NCBI RefSeq assembly: GCF_031844685.1
Contig: NZ_CP134605.1
Coordinates: 6,360,001-6,424,000 of the forward strand
Source: Streptomyces sp. ITFR-21
GTDB lineage: Bacteria > Actinomycetota > Actinomycetes > Streptomycetales > Streptomycetaceae
DNA: 64,000 bases
Reading direction: 5' to 3'
This document shows, in pieces, positions 44,349 through 52,080 of this stretch. Position numbers and translations under genes: made by a program. Numbering within the stretch: the stretch's first letter is position 1; the number at the start of each line of letters is the position of its first letter. The notes below the pieces were generated by a model. That model searched no databases, had not been told where the DNA came from, and was given only the letters and a program-made list of their open reading frames with translations.

Positions 44349-45374
44349 ATGAGCCCGTTGAAGCGTCCCACCATCGCCGACATCGCCGAGGCCGCGGGGG
44401 TCTCGAAGGGCGCGGTGTCGTACGCGCTCAACGGCAAGGCGGGCGTCTCGGAACAGACCCGCGAGCGGATCGTGGGGATCGCCGCCCGGATGGGCTGGCA
44501 CCCCAGCAGCGCCGCCCGCGCGCTGTCCGAGGGGCGGGCCGGCGCGATCGGGCTGGTGGTGGACCGGCCGGCCTGGGTGCTCGGCATCGAGCCGTTCTTC
44601 ATGCGGCTGATCTCCGGGGTCGAGGCCGGGCTCGCCGCCAGCGGCACCGCGCTGCTCCTCCAGGTCACCGAGGACGCGGCGGCCGAGGAGGCCGCGTACC
44701 GCCGCTGGTGGGCCGAGCAGCGAGTGGACGGGGTGCTGCTGGTCGATCTGCGCGAGGACGACCGGCGGCTCGCGCTGCTCGCCGAACTCGGCCTGCCGGC
44801 CGTGCTGGTGGGCCACGCGGCCGGCGTCTCCAGCGCGCCCTCGCTGTGGTTCGACGACGCCTCGGCGGTACGTGAGACGCTGGCGTACCTGGCCGCGATG
44901 GGACACCGCAGGATCGCCCGGGTGGCCGGCCCGGCGCGGTTCGTGCACACCCGGGAGCGCGGCGAGGTCTTCGACCGGTGCGCCGCCGAGCTCTCGCTGC
45001 CCGGCATACTCTCGGTGCACACCGACTACTCCGGCGAGGACGGCGCCCGCGCCACCCGCCGCCTGCTGTCCGGCTCGACCCGGCCCACTGCGATCGTCTA
45101 CGACAACGACGTGATGGCGGTCGCCGCGCTGGGCGTCACCCAGGAGATGGGCGTCTCGGTGCCGGGCGAACTGTCCGTCGTGGCCTGGGACGACAGCGAG
45201 CTGTGCCGGCTGGTGCACCCGGCGCTCACCGCGGTCAGCCGCCAGGTGCCGGAGTACGGGGAGCGGGCCGCCGCCGCGCTGCTGGCGCTGATCAACGGCG
45301 AGGACGTCGCCGATGTCCTGCTGGACGCGCTGGAGCTGGTGCCGCGCGGCAGTACCGCACCGGCCCCCCGCTGA
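44349..45374 (+). CDS. LacI family transcriptional regulator of the second glucan locus
   Basis: 341 residues. HTH PTIADIAEAAGVSKGAVSYALNGKAGVSEQTRERI with hinge AARALSEGRAG, then the sugar-binding-protein-like domain (IGLVVDRPAWVLGIEPFFMRLISGVE; VDGVLLVDLREDD; STRPTAIVYDNDVMAVAAL). ATG 44349 is preceded by AGGAC. It lies directly upstream of the GH30 gene, whose promoter carries the TCACGAC-N9-GTCGTGA dyad also found before the GH16-GH18 operon, making it the leading candidate regulator of both. That link is inferred from position only. Confidence 0.9.
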   Translation: MSPLKRPTIADIAEAAGVSKGAVSYALNGKAGVSEQTRERIVGIAARMGWHPSSAARALSEGRAGAIGLVVDRPAWVLGIEPFFMRLISGVEAGLAASGTALLLQVTEDAAAEEAAYRRWWAEQRVDGVLLVDLREDDRRLALLAELGLPAVLVGHAAGVSSAPSLWFDDASAVRETLAYLAAMGHRRIARVAGPARFVHTRERGEVFDRCAAELSLPGILSVHTDYSGEDGARATRRLLSGSTRPTAIVYDNDVMAVAALGVTQEMGVSVPGELSVVAWDDSELCRLVHPALTAVSRQVPEYGERAAAALLALINGEDVADVLLDALELVPRGSTAPAPR

Positions 45375-45509
45375 TCCGGAATCGCTGATTCCGCGACCGT
45401 TTTCCGTACTCCACCGGTCTGGACCAATGCATCGCAGGTCATCGGCCCGATAGGCGCCGACTCAGCCGTGTTTCATGGTGTTCCAGGGGCTCGGGCGCTG
45501 TCGGATGCC

Positions 45510-45560
45510 TTGACGCCCTTGAGGTCGGCTAGTTAAATCACGACGCGATATAAGTCGTGA
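45510..45560 (+). promoter_or_regulatory. GH30 gene promoter with TCACGAC-N9-GTCGTGA operator
   Basis: -35 TTGACG (45510-45515), 17-bp spacer, -10 TTAAAT (45533-45538). The dyad TCACGAC (45538-45544), nine bases, GTCGTGA (45554-45560) begins on the last base of the -10 and covers the start of transcription. Immediately after, TGAAACAAG is repeated at 45558 and 45570. The same module occurs at 49059-49110. Confidence 0.8.
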
Positions 45561-45645
45561 AACAAGTGATGAAACAAGCGTGCAGACCCCCACGCTGCAC
45601 GGTCGTTCGTGTCAGGCCCATGCCACTGCCGAAAGGGCAACGACC

Positions 45646-47538
45646 ATGAGCTCAGCAACCCGCCCCCGTGCGGGCCGGTTCACCCTGCGCCGTACTCTCG
45701 TCGGAATACTGGCCGCCGCCGCGGCGGCCGTCACCCCCACCCTGGTCCTGCCCTCCAGTGCGCACGCCGCGGGCGAGAGCGTGCAGGTCTATCTGACCAC
45801 CACCAGCGACTCCGGCGGCCGTACCGTCTCCAAGGGCCTCCAGCAGCAGACCCCGGTCTCCTTCGCCGCCGGCACCGGCGGCGCCGGGCAGCAGATCACG
45901 GTGGACGAGAACACCAAGTACCAGCAGTTCACCGGCGGCGGCGCATCCTTCACCGACACCGCCGCCTATCTGCTCAACTCCAGCGGCGCGCTGTCCGCGG
46001 CCACCCGCACCTCGGTGATGCAAAAGCTCTTCGACCCGGTCAACGGCATCGGGCTGGACTTCCTGCGCAACCCGATCGGCGCCTCCGACCTGGCCCGCGA
46101 CAACTACACCTTCGACGACATGCCGGCCGGCCAGACCGACCCGACCCTCGCGCACTTCTCCATCGCGCACGACCTCACTGACGTGCTGCCGCTCACCAAG
46201 CAGGCCCGCCAGCTCAATCCGGCGGTCACCGTGATGGCCACCCCCTGGACCCCGCCGCCGTGGATGAAGGACAACGGCGCCTACAGCCAGGGCTGGCTCC
46301 AGTCGCAGTACTACGCCGCATACGCCCAGTACTTCGTGAAGTACATCCAGGCGTACCAGGCGCAGGGCGTGCCGATCAACTACATCACCGTGCAGAACGA
46401 GCCCACCTGTTGCGGCGGATACCCGTCCGCGCAGTGGAACGGCTCCGGTCTGGCGTACTTCACCAAGACCAACCTGCTGCCGGCCCTGCACGCGGCCGGG
46501 CTGTCCACCAAGGTGCTGGCCCTGGACTGGAACTGGGACTCCTACGCGGGCTACGCCGCCCCGACCGTGGACGACGCCACGATCCGCAACGACCCCAACT
46601 TCGGCGGCATCGCCTGGCACGGGTACGAGGGCGACGTGGGCCAGCAGACCACGATCCACAACCAGTACCCGAACGTCCCCGCCTTCGACACCGAGCACTC
46701 CGGCGGCACCTGGATCGGCAACCAGGAGAAGGAGGACATGGAGAACCTGATCGACTACACCCGCAACTACGGGCAGAGCTGGGTCAAGTGGAGCCTGGCG
46801 GTCGACCAGAACATGGGTCCGCACAACGGCGGCTGCGGCACCTGCACCGGCCTGGTCACCGTGCACAACGGCGACAGCCGCAGCGGGCAGGTCGACTACA
46901 CCGTCGAGTACTACACGATGGGCCACCTGACGAAGTTCGTGCAGCCCGGCGCCAGCCGGATCGCCTCCACCGACAACTCCACCGTCCGCAACGTCGCCTG
47001 GAAGAACCCCGACGGCTCCAAGGCGCTCATCGCCTACAACGAGTCGGCCTCGGCGCAGACCGTGCGGGTCAACTGGGGCAACGAGAACTTCTCGTACTCG
47101 CTGCCCGGCGGCGCCGCGGCCACCTTCACCTGGGCCGGTACCCAGGGCAGTGGCGGCGCCACCGGCGCCATCACCGGCTACGGCGGCAAGTGCGTGGACG
47201 TGGCCGCGGGCAGCAGCGCCAACGGCACCGCGGTGCAGCTCTACGACTGCAACGGCACCACCGCCCAGCAGTGGACCTCCACCGGCGGCACTCTGCGGGC
47301 GCTGGGCAAGTGCCTGGACGTCGCCGCGGCCGGTACCGCCAACGGCACCCAGGTGCAGTTGTACGACTGCAACGGCACCGGGTCGCAGGCGTGGACCAAG
47401 GGCGCCAACAACACCCTGGTCAACCCGCAGTCCGGGCGCTGCCTGGACGCCACGGGACCGAGCTCGGCCAACGGCACCCGGCTGCAGATCTGGGACTGCA
47501 CGGGCGCGGCCAACCAGCAGTGGACGGTACCCTCCTGA
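45646..47538 (+). CDS. Secreted GH30 beta-glucanase with C-terminal CBM13 (ricin B-type)
   Basis: 630 residues. Signal peptide to about 42 (SSAHAAG). GH30 barrel about 45-495 with acid/base Glu252 (TVQNEP) and nucleophile Glu350 (FDTEHSGG); the overall pattern (FTGGGASFTDTAAYLL, NPIGASDLARDNYTFDD, ATPWTPPPWMKDNG) resembles the subfamily active on beta-1,6-glucan or glucosylceramide-type bonds. The last ~125 residues are a ricin-type beta-trefoil with three GKCxDV...LYDCNGT repeats. ATG 45646 follows GAAAGG. It shares its promoter module with the GH16-GH18 operon, so fungal wall beta-glucan is the probable target. A 14-bp hairpin ends the transcript. Confidence 0.9.
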   Translation: MSSATRPRAGRFTLRRTLVGILAAAAAAVTPTLVLPSSAHAAGESVQVYLTTTSDSGGRTVSKGLQQQTPVSFAAGTGGAGQQITVDENTKYQQFTGGGASFTDTAAYLLNSSGALSAATRTSVMQKLFDPVNGIGLDFLRNPIGASDLARDNYTFDDMPAGQTDPTLAHFSIAHDLTDVLPLTKQARQLNPAVTVMATPWTPPPWMKDNGAYSQGWLQSQYYAAYAQYFVKYIQAYQAQGVPINYITVQNEPTCCGGYPSAQWNGSGLAYFTKTNLLPALHAAGLSTKVLALDWNWDSYAGYAAPTVDDATIRNDPNFGGIAWHGYEGDVGQQTTIHNQYPNVPAFDTEHSGGTWIGNQEKEDMENLIDYTRNYGQSWVKWSLAVDQNMGPHNGGCGTCTGLVTVHNGDSRSGQVDYTVEYYTMGHLTKFVQPGASRIASTDNSTVRNVAWKNPDGSKALIAYNESASAQTVRVNWGNENFSYSLPGGAAATFTWAGTQGSGGATGAITGYGGKCVDVAAGSSANGTAVQLYDCNGTTAQQWTSTGGTLRALGKCLDVAAAGTANGTQVQLYDCNGTGSQAWTKGANNTLVNPQSGRCLDATGPSSANGTRLQIWDCTGAANQQWTVPS

Positions 47539-47602
47539 TCCACTGACCCCTGATCGGCTCCCGGCGGACCTCTCACCGCCGCGAGCCGCGCTGAAGGAAG
47601 CA

Positions 47603-47636
47603 GCCGCCGGTCCGCGCGTCGTCGCGGACCGGCGGC
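47603..47636 (+). terminator. 14-bp perfect hairpin after the GH30 gene
   Basis: GCCGCCGGTCCGCG (47603-47616) and its exact complement (47623-47636), six-base loop, 64 bp after the stop. The rest of the gap up to 48030 (about 390 bp) has no recognisable gene; GAGGAG precedes the next start. Confidence 0.8.
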
Positions 47637-48030
47637 TCGGCGCGTTCGAGGGCCCGCGCGGGGTTCCCGCCGGCCGTCCGCGGCGGGTGTCCGCGATGTG
47701 CCTTGCACACAACGGTGACGCGCCGTACTGGGGGCGCTCATCGAACGGGGGAATCGCGGCCGGTCCGGGAGGGGCGCCGCAACCGGACCCGCGGGGCGCC
47801 GCACGGCCGGGAAGCACCTGTTCGTTGCGCCGGTTTCACTGAGTGTGTTGACCCGTGTGGCCCTGCACGGGTAGGTCGGCGGGCGGGGAGCGGCCTAGTC
47901 TGGACGGGCCGTTCACCGTTCCGTCCGGTCCCCGTATGCCCCGTCCCGCCCTGTGCCGCACCCTTCGCCACGCAGAGTCCCGCTCACGGCGGCCCCCCAC
48001 CGCCGAACCTCCCCGCGACGAGGAGTCCCC

Positions 48031-49035
48031 GTGACCGTCACCCGTACCGAGGACACCCTCTGGCAGCGTGTTCCCGGTCGGTCGGCCTGGCAGCGCACCG
48101 CCGTCCGGTCGGCGGCGGTGGTGGTGCCGATCGTGCTCGTCGGGCTGTTCCTGTTCCGGCAGTGGCCGCTGATCGACTCCAGCGCGGGACGGCTGAGCAC
48201 CGCCGACCGCGACTGGCTCGCCGCCGCCGCCTTCGCCGCGTTCATGACCTGGGTGTGCTCCGCGACCGCGCTCCAGGGCGCGGTCGTCGAGAAGCTGCCG
48301 CCGCTGCTGCTGCTGGCCTCGCAGTTCGCGGCCTCGGCCGCCAACCACGTGCTGCCGGCGGGCGTCGGCGGCAACGCGGTCAGCCTGCGCTTCCTGATCC
48401 GCCGCGGACTGACCCCGACCCGGTCGGTGACCTCGCTCGCCGTACGGTCCGGCGCCGCCGTGCTCGCCCGGTTCGTGCTGCTGACGACCGTGCTGCTGAT
48501 GTTCCCGACCGCGCTGCACTTCCACCGGCTCGCCCCGGGCGGTCTGGTGATGCCCGGCCGCCCGCTGCTGATCGCCGGTGTCGCGGCGGCGCTGGTGGTG
48601 TTCGCGCTGCTGTTGCCGCGCTGCGCCCGGCTGCTGCGATCGCGGCTGCGCGGCTTCCTGATGTCGGTGGCCTGCGACCTGCGCGCGCTGCACCGGGACC
48701 GGGTGCGGGTGGCGGGGCTGTGGGGCGGCTCGGTGGCGTTCCCGATGATGCACGCGTCCGTGATGATCGCGGTGATCCGCGCGGTGCACGCGCCGGTGCC
48801 GGTCAGCGGCGTGCTGGTGGCGTACCTCTTCGCGAGCACGGCGGCCGGCTGGCTGCCGACGCCCGCCGGGCTCGGATCGCTGGACGCGGCCCTCGGCCTC
48901 GCCCTGGTGACCGCGGGGGCCTCGGCGGTGGCCGCCACCTCCGCCGTGCTCGGCTACCGGCTGTTCACCGCCTGGCTGCCGCTGATCCCCGGCGTGCTGG
49001 TGCTGGCCGCCCTGGTGAAGCGCCGGGAACTTTAA
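48031..49035 (+). CDS. UPF0104 / lysylphosphatidylglycerol synthase-like integral membrane protein
   Basis: 334 residues with about eight transmembrane helices and no soluble catalytic domain. The motif ASAANHVLPAGVGGNAVSLRFLIRRG and the late AGWLPTPAGLGSLDAALGLALV are typical of the flippase-like membrane domain family (UPF0104, PF03706). GTG 48031 follows GAGGAG by five bases. It sits between two glucanase transcription units but has its own start signals; a link to them is not evident. Function in these bacteria is unknown, possibly lipid or glycolipid handling. Confidence 0.82.
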   Translation: MTVTRTEDTLWQRVPGRSAWQRTAVRSAAVVVPIVLVGLFLFRQWPLIDSSAGRLSTADRDWLAAAAFAAFMTWVCSATALQGAVVEKLPPLLLLASQFAASAANHVLPAGVGGNAVSLRFLIRRGLTPTRSVTSLAVRSGAAVLARFVLLTTVLLMFPTALHFHRLAPGGLVMPGRPLLIAGVAAALVVFALLLPRCARLLRSRLRGFLMSVACDLRALHRDRVRVAGLWGGSVAFPMMHASVMIAVIRAVHAPVPVSGVLVAYLFASTAAGWLPTPAGLGSLDAALGLALVTAGASAVAATSAVLGYRLFTAWLPLIPGVLVLAALVKRREL

Positions 49036-49058
49036 GGTACAGACCTTTGCCGGAGGTA

Positions 49059-49110
49059 TTGACGGCAGTTGGTTCAGACCATTTAAATCACGTCCTGAAC
49101 TAAGACGTGA
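49059..49110 (+). promoter_or_regulatory. GH16-GH18 operon promoter with TCACGTC-N9-GACGTGA operator
   Basis: -35 TTGACG (49059-49064), 18-bp spacer, -10 TTAAAT (49083-49088). The dyad TCACGTC (49088-49094), nine bases ending CTAA, GACGTGA (49104-49110) starts on the last base of the -10. Layout and bases mirror the GH30 promoter at 45510-45560. Confidence 0.8.
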
Positions 49111-49203
49111 TGGAAGTTGCCCGCGCTGCACTGTGCCTTCCCGTCTGTCAGGGTCATGATCACCCTTCGGTGTTCTGGCCCTCCCGACCGAGGAGTCCGT
49201 CCC

Positions 49204-50475
49204 ATGTCGGCATCACCCCCCACCCGACGCATACGCCCTCTCGCGGTGATCGCCGCCGCCGCCCTGCTGTTCGGCGGCTGGCTCCAGACCTCCGCGTCCA
49301 CCGGGCAGGCCGCCACGATCGCCGCCGCACCCGCCGCCGCCACCGCGACCTTCACCGACGACTTCGACGGCGCGGCGGGCAGTGCCGTCGACAGCTCCAA
49401 GTGGGGCTACGAGACCGGTGACAACGTCGACAACCACGAACGCGAGTACTACACCAGCGGCAACCACAACGCCGCGCTCGACGGGCAGGGCGACCTGGTC
49501 ATCATCGCCCGCAAGGAGAACCCGGCCGACTACCAGTGCTGGTACGGCACCTGCCAGTACACCTCGGCCCGGCTGTCCACCCCGCAGAAGTTCACCCAGG
49601 CGTACGGCCACTTCGAGACGCGGATGAAACTCCCGCGCGGCCAGGGCATGTGGCCCGCCTTCTGGATGCTGGGCAACGACATCGGCTCGGTCGGCTGGCC
49701 CACCAGCGGTGAGATCGACATCATGGAGAACGTCGGCTTCGAGCCCGGCAGCGTGCACGGCACCATCCACGGCCCCGGCTACTCCGGTTCGGCCGGCATC
49801 GGCGCCGGATACACCCTGCCGAACGGCGCGAGCTTCTCCGACGCCTTCCACACCTTCGCCGTCGACTGGACGCCTGGTTCCATCGCCTGGTCGGTCGACG
49901 GCCATGTCTACGAGACCCGTACCCCGGCCGACCTGAACGGCAGCCGCTGGGTCTTCGACCACCCCTTCTACCTCCTGCTCAACCTCGCGGTCGGCGGCTA
50001 CTGGCCCGGTGACCCCGACGGCGGCACCACCTTCCCGCAGCAGCTCGTCGTGGACTACGTGCACGTCACCACCAGCGACTCCGGCAGCCCCGGCGGCGGC
50101 CACGCCATCACCGGCATCGGCGGCAAGTGCGTGGACGTCGCCGCCGCGAGCAGCGCCAACGGCACCGCGATCCAGCTCTACGACTGCAACGGCACCACCG
50201 CCCAGCAGTGGACCTCCACCGACGGCACCCTGCGGGCGCTGGGCAAGTGCCTGGACGTCACCGCGGCCGGTACCGCCAACGGCACCGCCGTCCAGCTCTA
50301 CGACTGCAACGGCACGGCCGCCCAGCAATGGGTCGTCACCGCGGCGCACGACATCGTCAACCCGGCCGCGAACAAGTGCCTCGACGCGACCGGCCAGAGC
50401 TCCGCGAACGGCACCCGGCTGCAGATCTGGACCTGCACCGGCTCCGCCAACCAGAAGTGGACGGTGACCGGCTGA
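49204..50475 (+). CDS. Secreted GH16 beta-1,3-glucanase with C-terminal CBM13
   Basis: 423 residues. Signal peptide to about 37; GH16 domain about 47-295 with catalytic E170-x-D172-xx-E175 in SGEIDIMENVG, and the substrate-cleft blocks YGHFETRMKLPRGQGMWPAFWML. This is the laminarinase/endo-beta-1,3-glucanase signature. A short linker precedes a ricin-type CBM13 (about 300-423) of three repeats. ATG 49204 follows GAGGAG. The stop overlaps the ATG of the GH18 gene by one base (TGATG), so the two are co-translated. The CBM13 part is nearly identical in DNA to those of the neighbouring glycosidases. Confidence 0.93.
   Translation: MSASPPTRRIRPLAVIAAAALLFGGWLQTSASTGQAATIAAAPAAATATFTDDFDGAAGSAVDSSKWGYETGDNVDNHEREYYTSGNHNAALDGQGDLVIIARKENPADYQCWYGTCQYTSARLSTPQKFTQAYGHFETRMKLPRGQGMWPAFWMLGNDIGSVGWPTSGEIDIMENVGFEPGSVHGTIHGPGYSGSAGIGAGYTLPNGASFSDAFHTFAVDWTPGSIAWSVDGHVYETRTPADLNGSRWVFDHPFYLLLNLAVGGYWPGDPDGGTTFPQQLVVDYVHVTTSDSGSPGGGHAITGIGGKCVDVAAASSANGTAIQLYDCNGTTAQQWTSTDGTLRALGKCLDVTAAGTANGTAVQLYDCNGTAAQQWVVTAAHDIVNPAANKCLDATGQSSANGTRLQIWTCTGSANQKWTVTG
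50119..50201. repeat. 83-bp exact DNA repeat shared by the two CBM13 modules (second copy 50598-50680)
   Basis: The block covering GGKCVDVAAASSANGTAIQL is identical base for base at 50119-50201 and 50598-50680, 479 bp apart. Much of the surrounding ~350 bp, and the corresponding part of the GH30 gene (about 47170-47530), is also nearly identical. This indicates recent module copying or gene conversion. Confidence 0.9.
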
Positions 50476-51869
50476 TGCGGCTCATGAGGAAGTACAGCGG
50501 CGTGCTCGCCGCGGCCGCCGTCCTGGCCGCGGGAACCCTCGGCGCCCTGGGCGTCGCCCAGACCGCCCAGGCGGCCACCGGCGCCATCACCGGCTACGGC
50601 GGCAAGTGCGTGGACGTCGCCGCCGCGAGCAGCGCCAACGGCACCGCGATCCAGCTCTACGACTGCAACGGCACCACCGCGCAGAGCTGGACCGTCGGCT
50701 CGGACCTCTCGCTCCAGGCGCTGGGCAAGTGCCTGGACGTGACCGCGGCCGGTACCGCCAACGGCACCCCGGTCCAGCTCTACGACTGCAACGGCACCAA
50801 CGCCCAGAAGTGGACCCGCAGCGGCGGCACCCTGGTCAACGCCGGTTCCGGCAAGTGCCTGGACGCCACCGGTCCCAGCTCCGCCAACGGCACCCGGCTG
50901 CAGATCTGGACCTGCGGCACCGGCGCCAACCAGCAGTGGACGCTGCCCACCGGCACCACGCCGCCGCCGACCAGCCCGCCGCCGCCCGCCGGCGGTGTGC
51001 AGGCCGTGGCGCCGTACCTCTACAACGGCTGGGGCAACCCGCCGGACCCGACGACCGTCATGAACGCCACCGGCGTCAAGTGGTTCACCCTCGCCTTCGT
51101 GCTCAGCAACGGCACCTGCAACCCGCAGTGGGACGGTGGCCGGGCACTGACCGGCGGTGTCGACCAGACCACCGTCAACAAGATCAGGGCGGCCGGCGGC
51201 GACGTCGTCCCCTCCTTCGGCGGCTACAGCGGCAACAAGCTGGAGCAGTCCTGCACCAGTGCGAGCGCGCTGGCCGGCGCCTATCAGAAGGTGATCAGCG
51301 CCTACGGGCTCAAGGCCGTCGACATCGACATCGAGGCCGACGCCTACAGCAGCGGCACCGTCCAGCAGCGCACCGTGGACGCGCTCAAGACCGTCAAGGC
51401 CAACAATCCCGGCCTCGCCGTCTACGTCACCATCGGCACCGGGCAGAGCGGCCCCGACACCGGGCTGATCAACAAGGCGGCGGCCTCCGGGCTGACCGTC
51501 GACGCCTGGACGATCATGCCGTTCGACTTCGGCGGCACCGGGCAGAACATGGGCAACCTCACCGCCCAGGCGGCCGACGGCCTGAAGAACGCCCTCAAGA
51601 ACGCCTACGGCTACAGCGATGACCAGGCGTACCGGCACAGCGGCATCTCGTCCATGAACGGCATCACCGACAACAACGAGACCGTCACCGTCGCCGACTT
51701 CCGCACCATCCTGGGCTACGCGCAGACCCACCACCTGGCCCGGCTGACCTTCTGGTCCGCCAACCGGGACCGCCCCTGCTCCGGTGCCTACCCGAACGAC
51801 GACACCTGCTCCGGAGTCTCGCAGCAGGCGTGGGACTTCACCCGCACCTTCGCCCAGTACCAGGGCTGA
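50475..51869 (+). CDS. Secreted GH18 chitinase-like protein with N-terminal CBM13
   Basis: 464 residues. Signal peptide to about 33 (AQAAT), CBM13 beta-trefoil about 35-157, Pro/Thr linker about 159-172, then a GH18 barrel. The active-site strand reads AVDIDIEADAY with D283-x-D285-x-E287; the first Asp of the full DxxDxDxE consensus is Lys280 here, but the acid/base Glu287 is present. FGGYSGN and WTIMPFDFGG are further GH18 positions. Likely attacks chitin or related beta-1,4-GlcNAc polymers, complementing the GH16 enzyme encoded in the same operon. A nearby alternative start is ATG 50484. Confidence 0.88.
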   Translation: MRLMRKYSGVLAAAAVLAAGTLGALGVAQTAQAATGAITGYGGKCVDVAAASSANGTAIQLYDCNGTTAQSWTVGSDLSLQALGKCLDVTAAGTANGTPVQLYDCNGTNAQKWTRSGGTLVNAGSGKCLDATGPSSANGTRLQIWTCGTGANQQWTLPTGTTPPPTSPPPPAGGVQAVAPYLYNGWGNPPDPTTVMNATGVKWFTLAFVLSNGTCNPQWDGGRALTGGVDQTTVNKIRAAGGDVVPSFGGYSGNKLEQSCTSASALAGAYQKVISAYGLKAVDIDIEADAYSSGTVQQRTVDALKTVKANNPGLAVYVTIGTGQSGPDTGLINKAAASGLTVDAWTIMPFDFGGTGQNMGNLTAQAADGLKNALKNAYGYSDDQAYRHSGISSMNGITDNNETVTVADFRTILGYAQTHHLARLTFWSANRDRPCSGAYPNDDTCSGVSQQAWDFTRTFAQYQG

Positions 51870-51886
51870 CCCCGGACGCACGAACT

Positions 51887-51952
51887 CTCCGCTCCCCGCC
51901 GCACGGCCACGGTTCCCGCGATGCAACCGTGTCCGCCGGCCGGGGAGCGGAG
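51887..51952 (+). terminator. Nested hairpin after the GH16-GH18 operon
   Basis: CTCCGCTCCCCG (51887-51898) pairs with its complement (51941-51952), enclosing a second stem CACGGTT/AACCGTG. It starts 17 bp after the GH18 stop. Confidence 0.65.
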
Positions 51953-52080
51953 TCACGTCCGACCCCTCCTGCCCTGCCTCGCGCCTGGCGCCGCCGCCGG
52001 ACCCGCGGCCCCTGCCGGCGCCGCCGCCGGCAGGGGCGCCGATCCCGTCGCGCATCCCGGCCGGCGGACGGCCGGGGGGC

